Source of the DNA: Arthrobacter sp. SLBN-112
GTDB taxonomy: Bacteria; Actinomycetota; Actinomycetes; Actinomycetales; Micrococcaceae
Direction: 5' to 3'
DNA: 64,000 bases
Assembly (NCBI RefSeq): GCF_030944625.1
Contig: NZ_JAUSXY010000001.1
Coordinates: forward strand, 3,410,001-3,474,000
Below, piece by piece: positions 35,992 to 45,505 of the stretch; the first letter of the stretch is position 1; every line of letters starts with the position of its first letter. The notes beneath the pieces were generated by a model, which was not told the DNA's origin, did not search any database, and worked only from the letters and a program-made list of their open reading frames with translations. A program made the position numbers and the translations under genes.

Positions 35992-36420
35992 ATGGCGACA
36001 ACACGCAACGCGCACACTGTATGGACCGGAAGCCTGACCGAAGGCTCAGGCAACACCACCCTGGACAGCTCCGGCCTGGGTACCTTTGATGTCACCTGGA
36101 AGGCGCGCACCGAGGCCGCCGGCGGAAAGACCAGCCCGGAAGAGCTGATCGCCGCTGCACACTCGGCATGCTTCTCCATGGCATTCAGCCACGAACTGAG
36201 CCAGGCCGGCTTCACACCCGAGGAAGTCAACACGAAGTCTGAGGTCGGCTTCCAGCCGGGTACCGGCATCACGGGCAGCCACCTGACCCTGACCGCCCGC
36301 ATTCCGGGCATCTCGGAGGAGGACTTCCAGCGGATCGCCGAGGCCGCGAAGAAGGGCTGCCCGGTGTCCCAGGCCCTCACCGGCATCGAGATCACCCTGG
36401 ATGCCACATTGCAGGCGTAG
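35992..36420 (+). CDS. osmC: OsmC-family peroxiredoxin
   Basis: A 142-residue protein of the OsmC/Ohr fold, which reduces organic hydroperoxides with two cysteines. The peroxidatic Cys lies in EELIAAAHSACFSMAF and the resolving one in AAKKGCPVSQAL, the positions found in OsmC. MATTRNAHTVWTGSLTEGSG is the usual OsmC-type start. I chose ATG 35992 since GAGGAG lies just before it; a TTG at 35980 is possible but unlikely. A strong terminator follows. Ohr is the other option, but this spacing fits OsmC better. Confidence 0.9.
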   Translation: MATTRNAHTVWTGSLTEGSGNTTLDSSGLGTFDVTWKARTEAAGGKTSPEELIAAAHSACFSMAFSHELSQAGFTPEEVNTKSEVGFQPGTGITGSHLTLTARIPGISEEDFQRIAEAAKKGCPVSQALTGIEITLDATLQA

Positions 36421-36443
36421 GCCGCGCCGGCATATACACGCGA

Positions 36444-36485
36444 AAAGGCCCTGCCCCGCCGGACATCCGGCGGGGCAGGGCCTTT
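36444..36485. terminator. Bidirectional terminator between osmC and the tricorn gene
   Basis: A 20-bp perfect stem beginning AAAGGCCCTGCCCCGCC, with its complement ending in GGGGCAGGGCCTTT and a minimal loop at 36462-36467. It serves the two convergent genes. Confidence 0.9.
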
Positions 36486-36503
36486 CGTTTGCCCGCGGGA
36501 ACT

Positions 36504-39500
36504 TTAGGCCGGGGCCTCAGCCTGGCTCCCCTGCCGGCGGGCCGGCAGCGGCGCAGGCTTCAGGCGGCGGTAACCCGAACGGACCGGCGGACGGTCGGTG
36601 GGCAGTTCCTGGATCATTTCCTTAAGCGCGCCGATGCCGTACTCAAGCTGGGGATCGCGGCCGGCGGCGTAGGCGTGCGGCGGGTAGGTCACCTCGATGT
36701 CCGGATCAACGCCGTAGTTTTCCACGCTCCAGCCGACCCCGCCGCCGAACCAGGTGGCATACCTGGGCTGGGTGACACCTGTGCCGTCTGCCAGGGAGAA
36801 GCGGTTGTCGATGCCCACCACACCGCCCCAGGTCCGCGTCCCAATCACGGGTCCAATTCCCCGCAGCTTGGAGACCTGGGTGATGATGTCGCCGTCGGAC
36901 CCGGCGAATTCGTCGGCGAGGATGATCACCGGCCCGCGCGGCGCGTGGTGCGGATACGTCCGGGGCTTTTCCCCGCGCGGCATGCTCCAGCCGGTGACCT
37001 TGCGGCCGATCAGTTCGGCGACGAGCTGGGACGTGTGCCCGCCGCGGTTCCGGCGCACATCGACGATCAGGCCGTCCAGCGCGGTTTCCGTGTCCAGGTC
37101 CCGGTGCAACTGCGCCCAGCCATTGGCCATCATGTCCGGAATATGGAGGTAGCCGAATGTCCCGTTGGAGGCCTCCCGGACGGTGCGCCGGTTGCCGGCA
37201 ACCCATTCCTGGTACCGCAACCGCTCCTCGTCCTTGACCGGCACGACGGCGACCCGCCGCTGGGTGCCCGCAGCCCCGCCGTGTCCCGGGCCGTTGAGCA
37301 GGGTCAGCTCCACCGCGCGGCCGGCGGCGCCCACCAACTGCATGGCAGGCGTGACGGCCTGTGACAAGGGGATGCCGTCAACAGCCAGCAGGATATCCCC
37401 GGCCTTGGCGCCGACGCCCGGCCGGGTCAGCGGCGAGGTCGCGAGGGGGTCGGAGGACTCACCGGCCAGGATGCGGGTGATCTCCCAGCCGTGCGGCGTG
37501 TGGGTGAGGTCTGCGCCGAGCCGGCCCTGCCCGCGGCTGCCGCGTTCGGTCACAGCGGCCGGGCGCACGTAGGCATGGGACGTGCCGAGTTCGCCGTGCA
37601 ACTCCCACAGCAGGTCCACCAGGTCGTCGTGTGAGCCCAGGCGGTCCACCAGGGGCCGGTACCGGGCACGGATCGATTCCCAGTCCTGGCCGGCCATGTC
37701 CTCGGTCCAGAAGAAGTCGCGTTGCAGGCGCCAGGCTTCGTCGAACGCCTGTCCCCAGACGCTGAGCGGGTCCAGCAGGACCCTGATCCGGCCCAGGTCC
37801 ACCTTGACGGCCTTGCCGGATTCCTCATCCGCCTTAGCATCGGACGGGACGGCAGTGACGTGCTTGTCCGAGACCAGGACCACCTTACTGCGGTCCCCGG
37901 ACAGGCGGTAGCTGTCCACGGCGTCCACCAGCGTGGCCGGCTTGCGGCGGGCGATGTCGTACCGGACCAGGCTGGGGCGGGCGTCCTTGTCCTCCTGGCT
38001 GGCCTTGCCGTCGCCCGTTACACCGGCCAGGACGGAGTCGAGCCACAGGAGTGCGCCGTCAACGGCCTTCAATGAGCTGTAGTTGCCTTGGGGTACGGGA
38101 ACCCCGATGACGCGGTGCGCCAGGCCCTCCGCGTCGACGTGGACGGCCGCCCCGCCGTGCTGCCCTTCGCTTGCGTCCGTGCCGCCCGTTCCCGCTTCGG
38201 TTGCCGGCTCCTCGCCGGCCGGATCCACCGACGGGCCAAAGGGCGACGGCGTGTCAGCCGCGAGTGCCACAAGGTAGGGCTTGATGGGGCTGGGGAAGGA
38301 GAGGTCGAACGAGTGCCCGTCATAGACGGGGTCGAAGCTGCGGTTGGAAAGGAACGCCAGGAACTTGCCGTCCGGGGTGAATGATGGGGAATCGTCACGG
38401 AAGCGCCCATCCGTGACATCCACGGGGTCCGCGTCGAGGTTGTCCACGGTGGCCAGGCGCAGGCGGCTGCGCGAGCCGAAGGACGTGACCGGCTCAGACC
38501 ACGCCAGCCAGCGCGAGTCCGCGGACCAGGCCAGCTCGGAGATACTGCCTTCGCCGATGCTGGCGACCCGCGTGAGGTTTCCGGTGCGGGTATCGGCCAC
38601 ATGGACGTCGCCAAACGAGGTACCCAGGGCCACCCACCGGCCGTCCGGGCTGGCTTCGAGCGAGCTGGCCCGCGACGGCGTGGGGACCGCGATGCCGGTG
38701 TCCGCCGCATCTGCCCGGGCTTCCGCCGCGGCAGTTGAGTCTTCCGGTGCCACGTCCGCCTGGTGGTCGTCGTCAGAGGGAACATGCTGGGTGCCGCCCG
38801 CAAGCACTGCGGCACCGGAGGCCGGGACCGGCTGCGGCAGGCTGACTGTTTCCGGCCCCTCCCCGCCGGCTTGTCCGGCACCGGCGGAGTCGCCCGCGGC
38901 GGAACCCGACACAGCCTTTGCATCGCGTGCTTCCGCCTGCTGGGTCCCGTGCGGGACAGGTGCGGCGATGTCCTTGATGTGCAGCGCCTCGACGCCGTCG
39001 TGGTCGGCAATGTAGGCGATGCGGCCGTCGCCCAGCGGCCTGGGCAGCCGTCCGCGGACGCCGGGGGTTGCCTCGATGATGCGGGACGGCCCGTCTTTGT
39101 GGCGTACCCAGTGGATGGTTCCGTGCGACTCGACGGCGCTGGCGGCACCGGTGGTATCGGGTGCCACAGCGCCCAGGTGCTTGGTTGCATCGAGGAGTGC
39201 CGGGCGCCTGGTCTGCGAGGCGGAGCCCAGGGAGATGTCCAGCTTGACAGCGTCCGACCCAAGATCGTTCAGGACCCAGAGCTCGCCGGCGGATTCAAAG
39301 ATGACCCGTTTGCCGTCGGTGGCGGCGTGCCGGACATAGAAGTCCTGGTGGTCGGTGTGCCGGCGCAGGTCCTCTCCGTTGGGCAGCACCGAGTAGAGGT
39401 TGCCGTAGCCCTCATGGTCGGAAAGGAAGGCGATCCGGCCATCGACCCAGAGGGGATCGGCGAGGTTGCCGTCCAGGTCCGGCAGCAGCCGCTCAAACTC

Positions 39501-40046
39501 GCCGTTGTCGTCGTTGTCGATCCACAATTTTCCGGCCGTGCCGCCGCGGTACCGCTTCCACCATGCCGGTTCGCGGGACAGCACCGTCCCCAGCACCACG
39601 GGGCGTTCGTCGCCTACTTCGGGGCCGAAGGCCACGGACTCGACCGGACCGTACGGCAACTCCTGGGCCCACCCGCCATCCAACGGGACGCTGTAGGCGT
39701 AGGTGTGCCGGCTTTCAGCCTGCCGGAACGCACTGGTGGCCACCACGGAACCGCCGGCGGTGAACCCCTTGACCCTTGTGCTGCTGTGCCCAAAGTACGT
39801 GAGCTGCCGGTACCCGCCGCCGTCGACCTGTGCCGAGACAACCTCCGGCGCTGTTCCCTGCACCACTGTCCACACCAGCCGCTCGCCGTCCGGCGTGAAC
39901 CGGGGGTTGCGGGCGGGAAGCTGGAGGGACGAGACGCGCCAGGCCCGGCCGCCGTCCAGCGGCGCGATCCAGACGTCGTCCTCGGCCACGAAAGTGACCA
40001 GGTCGCCGTGCAGATGCGGGAAACGGAAGTAGCTCGAGGAAGTCAT
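36504..40046 (-). CDS. Tricorn-like S41-family protease
   Basis: A 1180-residue protein with an N-terminal beta-propeller (YFRFPHLHGDLVTFVAEDDVW, then WD40/PD40-like repeats such as ARNPRFTPDGERL and SPSFTPDGKFLAFLSNRSF), a PDZ domain near residues 880-950 (KAGDILLAVDGIPLS) and a C-terminal S41 catalytic domain. HGELGTSHAYV holds the Ser-His pair and EFAGSDGDIITQ the nucleophilic Ser of the tricorn tetrad. Tricorn cuts peptides from the proteasome. Ala/Gly/Asp-rich insertions near residues 485-600 and 700-740 are unusual. I start at ATG 40044-40046 (MTSSSYFRFPH), since the open frame before it lacks conserved sequence. Confidence 0.85.
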   Translation of the reverse strand: MTSSSYFRFPHLHGDLVTFVAEDDVWIAPLDGGRAWRVSSLQLPARNPRFTPDGERLVWTVVQGTAPEVVSAQVDGGGYRQLTYFGHSSTRVKGFTAGGSVVATSAFRQAESRHTYAYSVPLDGGWAQELPYGPVESVAFGPEVGDERPVVLGTVLSREPAWWKRYRGGTAGKLWIDNDDNGEFERLLPDLDGNLADPLWVDGRIAFLSDHEGYGNLYSVLPNGEDLRRHTDHQDFYVRHAATDGKRVIFESAGELWVLNDLGSDAVKLDISLGSASQTRRPALLDATKHLGAVAPDTTGAASAVESHGTIHWVRHKDGPSRIIEATPGVRGRLPRPLGDGRIAYIADHDGVEALHIKDIAAPVPHGTQQAEARDAKAVSGSAAGDSAGAGQAGGEGPETVSLPQPVPASGAAVLAGGTQHVPSDDDHQADVAPEDSTAAAEARADAADTGIAVPTPSRASSLEASPDGRWVALGTSFGDVHVADTRTGNLTRVASIGEGSISELAWSADSRWLAWSEPVTSFGSRSRLRLATVDNLDADPVDVTDGRFRDDSPSFTPDGKFLAFLSNRSFDPVYDGHSFDLSFPSPIKPYLVALAADTPSPFGPSVDPAGEEPATEAGTGGTDASEGQHGGAAVHVDAEGLAHRVIGVPVPQGNYSSLKAVDGALLWLDSVLAGVTGDGKASQEDKDARPSLVRYDIARRKPATLVDAVDSYRLSGDRSKVVLVSDKHVTAVPSDAKADEESGKAVKVDLGRIRVLLDPLSVWGQAFDEAWRLQRDFFWTEDMAGQDWESIRARYRPLVDRLGSHDDLVDLLWELHGELGTSHAYVRPAAVTERGSRGQGRLGADLTHTPHGWEITRILAGESSDPLATSPLTRPGVGAKAGDILLAVDGIPLSQAVTPAMQLVGAAGRAVELTLLNGPGHGGAAGTQRRVAVVPVKDEERLRYQEWVAGNRRTVREASNGTFGYLHIPDMMANGWAQLHRDLDTETALDGLIVDVRRNRGGHTSQLVAELIGRKVTGWSMPRGEKPRTYPHHAPRGPVIILADEFAGSDGDIITQVSKLRGIGPVIGTRTWGGVVGIDNRFSLADGTGVTQPRYATWFGGGVGWSVENYGVDPDIEVTYPPHAYAAGRDPQLEYGIGALKEMIQELPTDRPPVRSGYRRLKPAPLPARRQGSQAEAPA

Positions 40047-40119
40047 CGTTCGATCATAGTCAACCGCCGCGTGCCCCTGCGGGAGGTGCCGGAGCCGCGC
40101 TGCCGTGGTGAGATGGACC

Positions 40120-41022
40120 ATGCATATCGTCATGGCCGGCGCCTCGGGGCTCATCGGCACCTCCATGTCCGCAGCCTTCCGCGATGCCGGCCACTCGGTG
40201 GTGACGCTGGTCCGCCGGACGCCCGCCGCCGCGTCCGAAATCAGATGGGATCCGGCGGCTGGCGTCCTGGACCCCGGCGCCCTTGCCGGCGCGGACGCCG
40301 TCGTCAACCTGGCCGGAGCCGGCATTGGCGACAGGCCCTGGACGCGGCGGAGGGTCGAGGAACTGTTCAGTTCACGGCTGGCACCCACCCGGACCCTGGT
40401 GCAGGCCATGGGTCAGCTGGAAACGCCGCCGGCAACCTTTATCAGCCAATCGGCGTCAGGTTACTACGGCGACGCCGGCAACACGGTCCTGCGCGAGGAC
40501 GCACCTGCCGGTTCAGGCACCTTGGCACAGATCTGCGTCGAGTGGGAACGGGAAGCCAACCTGGCGCCCGAGGGTGTTCGCGTGCTGACGCCCCGGACCG
40601 GGGTGGTGTTCAGCCGTTCCGGCGGGGCACTGGGCAAGCTGCTCCCCCTGTTGCGGCTGGGCCTGGGCGGCCCGTTCGGCAACGGCCGCCAGTTCTGGCC
40701 GTGGGTGACGCTTCCGGATGTCTCAGCTGCCTTCCTGTTCCTTCTCGAATCCCGGGTGAAAGGGCCGGTGAACGTGGCGGCACCGGAGCAGGCGGACGTC
40801 AACGCGATCGTTGCGGCACTCGTCCATGCCCTCCACCGCCCCGCCGTGCTGCGGGTTCCGGCACCGGTCCTGCGGACGGTGATGCCCAGGCTCGCCGAGG
40901 AGCTTCTGCTGTTCAGCCAGCGGATGGAACCTGCGGTCCTGTCGGCAGCCGGCTTCCGGTGGCAGCACGGGAACCTCGACTCTGCCGCCCGCTGGGTCGC
41001 AGGGAAGGACAGCGGCAACTGA
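40120..41022 (+). CDS. TIGR01777-family epimerase (YfcH-like SDR)
   Basis: A 300-residue protein of the extended SDR fold. MHIVMAGASGLIGTSM is the NAD(P) binding motif, AVVNLAGAGIGDRPWT a TIGR01777 hallmark, and FISQSASGYYGD the Ser-Tyr active-site region (SxxxYYG). The second half ends with FRWQHGNLDSAARWV, as in YfcH-like proteins, whose substrate is unknown. I use ATG 40120; a GTG at 40105 is in frame. It is divergent from the tricorn gene, with 73 bases between, and converges with the kinase gene. Confidence 0.85.
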   Translation: MHIVMAGASGLIGTSMSAAFRDAGHSVVTLVRRTPAAASEIRWDPAAGVLDPGALAGADAVVNLAGAGIGDRPWTRRRVEELFSSRLAPTRTLVQAMGQLETPPATFISQSASGYYGDAGNTVLREDAPAGSGTLAQICVEWEREANLAPEGVRVLTPRTGVVFSRSGGALGKLLPLLRLGLGGPFGNGRQFWPWVTLPDVSAAFLFLLESRVKGPVNVAAPEQADVNAIVAALVHALHRPAVLRVPAPVLRTVMPRLAEELLLFSQRMEPAVLSAAGFRWQHGNLDSAARWVAGKDSGN

Positions 41023-41065
41023 CCGGGAGCACCGATGCCGGACGGCCGGGGATCCGTCACCCGCT

Positions 41066-42724
41066 TCACCCGCCCGGAAGGATGTCGCTGATCCTCCACT
41101 GGCCGTCAACGGACACCAGGACCAACCTGAGGCGCTGGGCCGGGCTGGCTGCGCCTGCCGCCAGCACCTCGTCCTCCGCACTCATGGCCTGGTAGCCGGA
41201 CGAGGCGGAGGTCAGACGGACCACGGCACGGCCCTGCGTCGAGCCGGATTCGGGCGTGACGTCCGAAACCGTAGTGGTGAAACCGTCGAGGCGCTGCCCG
41301 GAGGCACCCAGTTGCCCGGCAATGTCCTGGTCCGCCGCGGCGGCGGGCGAACCGGGCGCGTTGACGGCGGACAGCAGTTCCACGCTGCCGGTATGGAGGG
41401 CGTAGTCGCGCAGCGCTGCCAGCCCCCGCACAGCCACCAAGGGGTCGGCAGCCGCGGCCTGCTGCCGGGCCTCGCCAAGCACGCCGGCAAGGCCGTTTTC
41501 GCCGTCATGGCCTGACGTGGCTGGAACAGACGAAGCGTGGGCAGCGGAGTCCACCGGCATGCCCGGTGCAGCCTCGCCGCGCCAGGGTCCTGCACCACCG
41601 GAAGCGGACAGCCACCATATTCCCGCCGCCACGGCCACTGCCGGCAAGGCGACCCGGGCCGTCTGTCGGGGGATTCGTGATGCCTGGGTCCCGACTGGTC
41701 CGGCCGCATGTTTTCCGTGCGATGCTGCCTCGGCCCGGGTGATGGGAAAGGGGCGGTTCCGTGCCCGCGATCCCGGCCCGGACCATCTTAAGGTTGAGGC
41801 CCGCCGGCGCAGGCTCCCGAGTTTCGTACCCAGGGCCGTACCCTTCGATGAGGCGGGCATATTTCGGCGGGTGAGCAACTCCGGCAGGACCGTGGGATGG
41901 ACGGCACCCGAGAGGTCCAGCGGCAGTGGCGCCGCGCTGCGGTAGACGGCAGTACCCAGCGCCATGGCAGTGGGCCGTAACCGGCGGTCCTCGTTCAACC
42001 CCTGTTCGAGGGCTGCGGCAAGCTCCTTCGGGACGCCGGGAACCAGCAGGGACAACGGCGGCCGGTCCAGCGTACGGCCGGGCACTTCGCCCGTCAGGCA
42101 ATACCAGCCGAGCGCTGCCAGCGAGAAGACATCACGCTCGGGCTGAAGCCCCGCGCGGACGGCATCTACGGGTGACGGGTCAAGGAAGCCGGCGGTTCCA
42201 GCCGTCAACGCACCGCCTGGATCGCCGAGCATCCGGGCCACGCCGACGTCGGACAGCATCGGTTTCCCTTGCCCGGTGAACAGTACGTTCCCGGGTGAAA
42301 CGTCCGAGTGTGTAAACCCTTGTCCGTGCAGGTAGCCCAGGGCCTGCGCAATGGGCGTCAGCACGGTAACGCTCTCCCCCACGCTCAACCTGCCCCGGGA
42401 AGCCACCAACTGCGCCAGCGAGCCACCGGCGGCATAGTCCATGGTCAGGGCCGTCCCGGTCCGCGGCGCCACCACACGCACGGCGTCGTGGGCCCTGATG
42501 AGGTGCGGGTGGTCCAGGACCGAAAGAATGCGGATCTCCCTCCGCACCTCTTCCTCCCGCACGCCCGGCCCCGGGACCCCCGTACCTGAGGTGCGGAAGC
42601 ACTTGAGCGCGTACGCCCTGCCCGTACGTTGTTCCGTGCCCAGCCACACGTCCGCGCTGCCGCCGCGGCCCAACAGCCGGCCGACGTCGTAGCCCGGAAC
42701 CTCTGGCGCTTGTGCAACATCCAT
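41066..42724 (-). CDS. Serine/threonine protein kinase with C-terminal membrane anchor
   Basis: A 552-residue protein. The kinase domain covers about 10-260: GRGGSADVW loop, ALKCF with the ATP-binding Lys, catalytic THSDVSPGNVLF and LSDVGVAR, so HRD reads HSD and DFG reads DVG, while the catalytic Asp, Asn and metal-binding Asp remain. A basic linker precedes one membrane helix (VALPAVAVAAGIWWLSA, near 365-385), and about 170 residues lie outside, ending in LVLVSVDGQWRISDILPGG. The exterior part resembles a small stress- or ligand-sensing fold and not PASTA repeats. It probably acts as a signalling kinase. The target and signal are unknown. Confidence 0.82.
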   Translation of the reverse strand: MDVAQAPEVPGYDVGRLLGRGGSADVWLGTEQRTGRAYALKCFRTSGTGVPGPGVREEEVRREIRILSVLDHPHLIRAHDAVRVVAPRTGTALTMDYAAGGSLAQLVASRGRLSVGESVTVLTPIAQALGYLHGQGFTHSDVSPGNVLFTGQGKPMLSDVGVARMLGDPGGALTAGTAGFLDPSPVDAVRAGLQPERDVFSLAALGWYCLTGEVPGRTLDRPPLSLLVPGVPKELAAALEQGLNEDRRLRPTAMALGTAVYRSAAPLPLDLSGAVHPTVLPELLTRRNMPASSKGTALGTKLGSLRRRASTLRWSGPGSRARNRPFPITRAEAASHGKHAAGPVGTQASRIPRQTARVALPAVAVAAGIWWLSASGGAGPWRGEAAPGMPVDSAAHASSVPATSGHDGENGLAGVLGEARQQAAAADPLVAVRGLAALRDYALHTGSVELLSAVNAPGSPAAAADQDIAGQLGASGQRLDGFTTTVSDVTPESGSTQGRAVVRLTSASSGYQAMSAEDEVLAAGAASPAQRLRLVLVSVDGQWRISDILPGG

Positions 42725-42762
42725 AGTCCATGTCTAGCGGAATCCCGGCAGGGCTGCAGAAG

Positions 42763-42771
42763 TTATCCACA
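42763..42771 (+). promoter_or_regulatory. DnaA-box-like nonamer in the lipB upstream region
   Basis: TTATCCACA matches the DnaA box consensus exactly. It stands alone, between the divergent kinase and lipB genes, so it is not an origin; a regulatory or titration role is only a possibility. Confidence 0.35.
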
Positions 42772-42861
42772 GGCACTCGCCGCAGCAGTCACATTGGGTG
42801 CCTGCGGTGAGCTTGGACACTAAACCGGGCCGGAACGGCTGCGGGGTCTAAGCTGGATCCC

Positions 42862-43530
42862 ATGACTCTTGAGTTTTCACAGCTGGGTCTTGCCCCCGAC
42901 TTCGTTGACTACATGGAAGGCTGGGAAGCCCAGCGCGAACTCCATGACAAAGTTGTCGCCGGAGTTGCCCCCAGTACAGTCCTGCTCCTGGAGCACGCAG
43001 CCGTCTACACGGCCGGCAAGCTCACCGAGGACCACGAGCGGCCATTTGACGGCACCCCGGTCGTCTCCGTGGACCGCGGCGGCAAACTCACCTGGCACGG
43101 CCCCGGGCAATTGGTCGCCTACCCCATCCTGAAGCTAAAGAACCGCGCCGGCATCCGCGACTACGTGGAGCGCCTCGAAGACATCATGATCACGGTCATG
43201 GCGGACTACGGCATCAACGCAGAACGCATCAAGGGACGGGCCGGCGTCTGGATCAAGGCAGACGCCAAGGGCCCCGACCGCAAGATTGCCGCTATCGGCA
43301 TCCGGGTCCTGAACGGCGTCACCATGCACGGCATTGCCATCAACTGCAGCAACGACCTTGCCCCCTATGGCCAGATCATCGCCTGCGGCATCACCGACGC
43401 AGGCGTGACCACCATGTCGTTGGAAACAGGACAGGACATCCGTCCGGCCCACGTCGTGGACCGGTTCGTGGAGGAATTCCACAAGCACGAAGAAGCATTG
43501 GTTTCGAGCCCTGAAGGAGCTCTACTGTGA
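42862..43530 (+). CDS. lipB: Octanoyl-ACP:protein octanoyltransferase
   Basis: A 222-residue transferase that moves octanoyl from acyl carrier protein to lipoyl domains, the first step of lipoate synthesis. [17 protein letters not shown] (residues 72-88) is the family block; the catalytic Lys141 lies in RKIAAIGIR and the catalytic Cys175 in [10 protein letters not shown]. The ATG at 42862 is the first good start. The gene overlaps lipA by four bases (GTGA), so the two are surely one operon. Its protein target SucB is encoded 7.5 kb upstream. Confidence 0.96.
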   Translation: MTLEFSQLGLAPDFVDYMEGWEAQRELHDKVVAGVAPSTVLLLEHAAVYTAGKLTEDHERPFDGTPVVSVDRGGKLTWHGPGQLVAYPILKLKNRAGIRDYVERLEDIMITVMADYGINAERIKGRAGVWIKADAKGPDRKIAAIGIRVLNGVTMHGIAINCSNDLAPYGQIIACGITDAGVTTMSLETGQDIRPAHVVDRFVEEFHKHEEALVSSPEGALL

Positions 43531-44546
43531 CATTGGCACCTGAAGGCCGGAAGATGCTGCGGATCGAGCAGCGCAATGCTGCCGTTCCGGTGGAGCGGAA
43601 GCCGGAATGGATCAAGGCCAAGGTCCAGATGGGCCCGGAGTTCGTCGGGCTGAAGAACCTGGTCAAAAAAGAAGGCCTGCACACCGTCTGCGAGGAAGCC
43701 GGCTGCCCGAACATCTTCGAATGCTGGGAAGACAAGGAAGCGACCTTCCTGATCGGCGGCTCCGAATGCACCCGCCGCTGCGACTTCTGCCAGATCGACA
43801 CCGGCAAACCCTCCCCCGTGGACATGTTCGAACCCACCAAAGTGGCCCGCTCCGTCCAATCCATGCAACTCCGGTACGCCACCGTCACCGGCGTCGCCCG
43901 CGACGACCTCGCAGACGAAGGCGTCTGGCTCTACGCCGAAACCGTCCGCAAAATCCACGAACTGAACCCCGGCACCGGCGTCGAACTGCTCATCCCGGAC
44001 TTCTCCGGCAACCCCGACCACATCAAGGCGATCTGCGACTCCAAACCCGAAGTCTTCGCCCACAACGTCGAAACCGTCCCCCGGATCTTCAAACGGATCC
44101 GCCCCGCGTTCCGCTACGACCGCTCCCTGGACGTCATCACCCAAGGCCGGAACCTGGGCATGGTCACCAAATCCAACCTCATCCTGGGCATGGGCGAAAC
44201 CCGCGAGGAAATCTCCGAAGCCCTCCGCGACCTCCACCAGGCAGGCTGCGACCTGATCACCATCACCCAATACCTCCGCCCCTCCGAACGCCACCTGCCC
44301 GTGGACCGCTGGGTCAAACCCCAGGAATTCGTGGACCTCCAGCACGAAGCCGAAGAAATCGGCTTCCTCGGCGTCATGTCCGGCCCCCTGGTCCGCTCCT
44401 CCTACCGCGCCGGCCGCCTCTGGGCCACCGCCATGCGCAAAAAAGGCCGCGACATCCCCGCCGAACTCGCCCACATCGCCGACGGCATCCAAGACTCCGG
44501 CACCACCCGCCAGGAAGCCAGCACCCTCCTCGCCTCACATTCCTGA
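43527..44546 (+). CDS. lipA: Lipoyl synthase
   Basis: A 339-residue radical-SAM enzyme that inserts two sulfurs into octanoyl chains on E2 and H proteins. The auxiliary cluster is held by Cys55, Cys60 and Cys66 (CX4CX5C) and the radical-SAM cluster by Cys81, Cys85 and Cys88 (CTRRCDFC); the C-terminal RSSYRAG block supplies the auxiliary-cluster Ser. The start GTG at 43527 overlaps the lipB stop by four bases with AAGGAGC upstream. A clear terminator follows, so lipB-lipA is a two-gene operon. Codon use turns notably C-rich in its second half. Confidence 0.97.
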   Translation: MTLAPEGRKMLRIEQRNAAVPVERKPEWIKAKVQMGPEFVGLKNLVKKEGLHTVCEEAGCPNIFECWEDKEATFLIGGSECTRRCDFCQIDTGKPSPVDMFEPTKVARSVQSMQLRYATVTGVARDDLADEGVWLYAETVRKIHELNPGTGVELLIPDFSGNPDHIKAICDSKPEVFAHNVETVPRIFKRIRPAFRYDRSLDVITQGRNLGMVTKSNLILGMGETREEISEALRDLHQAGCDLITITQYLRPSERHLPVDRWVKPQEFVDLQHEAEEIGFLGVMSGPLVRSSYRAGRLWATAMRKKGRDIPAELAHIADGIQDSGTTRQEASTLLASHS

Positions 44547-44567
44547 CCTCCTCTGCGAGGACTGGCA

Positions 44568-44605
44568 AAGGGCCGGACACCGGAAGATTCCGGCGTCCGG
44601 CCCTT
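44568..44605 (+). terminator. Terminator after lipA
   Basis: AAGGGCCGGAC-A-CCGG pairs with CCGG-C-GTCCGGCCCTT, with one internal mismatch and a six-base loop; GCGTTT follows. Confidence 0.85.
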
Positions 44606-44634
44606 GCGTTTAAGTCACGTAGAATTGAGGCACT

Positions 44635-45387
44635 ATGGCTAAATCCCCTGACTCCAGCAACTCCACCCCGGCGGGCTCCAGCGCGGTGAAGCGCGGCCTG
44701 TTCACGCGCAAGCCGAAGGAAGCGAAGGCCAAGAAGCCCAGCAGGCTTAAGCAGATCGGCGAGGTCTTCACCATGACCCGCCGCCACGACCCCATGGTTC
44801 CGTGGCTGATGCTGTTGGCATTCCTGGGCGTTGTGGCTGTGAGCTTCCTGGTGGGCTTCTGGCTGGATAACTGGATCACCGGCCTGATCATCGGTATTCC
44901 GCTGGGCCTGCTGGCAGCCACATTCATTCTGTCCCGCCGCGCTGAGCGCGCAGCGTTCGCGCAGATCGAAAACCAGCCCGGCGCCTCCGGCGCCGCCTTG
45001 GGCACGCTCCGCCGTGGCTGGATTACCGAGGAACAGCCCGTGGCTGTCAATCCTCGCACGCAGGATGCCGTGTTCCGTGCGGTGGGCCGTCCCGGCGTCG
45101 TCCTTGTCAGTGAAGGCCCCACCCACCGGGTAAAGCCGCTGCTGGATGCCGAACGCAAGCGCCTCGCCCGGATCCTGCCCAACGTTCCGGTCCACACCAT
45201 CCAGACCGGGCACGGCGAAGGCCAGGTCCCGCTTAGCCAGGTGGCCAAGAAAATGGGCAAGATGAAGAACGAACTGACCAAGCTGGAAGTCAGCACTGTG
45301 TCCAAGCGCATCGCTTCCATGGGCACCCGGCTTCCGATCCCCAAGGGAATAGACCCCTACAAGGCCCGTCCCAACCGCGGACGCTAA
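44635..45387 (+). CDS. DUF4191 membrane protein
   Basis: A 250-residue protein with a Lys-rich N-terminal 50 residues, two close membrane helices near 58-78 and 82-100 (WLMLLAFLGVVAVSFLVGFWL; GLIIGIPLGLLAATFIL) and a C-terminal domain with PVHTIQTGHGEGQVPLSQVAKKM. The shape agrees with the actinobacterial DUF4191 family, which sits beside lipA in many genomes. The function is unknown; conserved linkage suggests a house-keeping role. It is followed by a textbook terminator. Confidence 0.88.
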   Translation: MAKSPDSSNSTPAGSSAVKRGLFTRKPKEAKAKKPSRLKQIGEVFTMTRRHDPMVPWLMLLAFLGVVAVSFLVGFWLDNWITGLIIGIPLGLLAATFILSRRAERAAFAQIENQPGASGAALGTLRRGWITEEQPVAVNPRTQDAVFRAVGRPGVVLVSEGPTHRVKPLLDAERKRLARILPNVPVHTIQTGHGEGQVPLSQVAKKMGKMKNELTKLEVSTVSKRIASMGTRLPIPKGIDPYKARPNRGR

Positions 45388-45394
45388 CTGGCCG

Positions 45395-45436
45395 AACGCC
45401 CCGGTACCGGCATCGCCGGGCGCCGGGGCGTTTTTT
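45395..45436 (+). terminator. Rho-independent terminator after the DUF4191 gene
   Basis: AACGCCCCGG and CCGGGGCGTT enclose a GC-rich loop with internal CCGG/GCCGG pairing; six T follow. It is the clearest intrinsic terminator in the window. Confidence 0.9.
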
Positions 45437-45505
45437 CTTGCCGCCGAACCGGCGGCACCCACCATGTGACGGACCGTGCATCTAACCAACGACAGGAACA
45501 CCACC

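Noticed and set aside
36504..40409. Longer tricorn gene starting at 40409
   Set aside because: The extension overlaps the divergent epimerase gene and has no conserved sequence before MTSSSYFRFPH.
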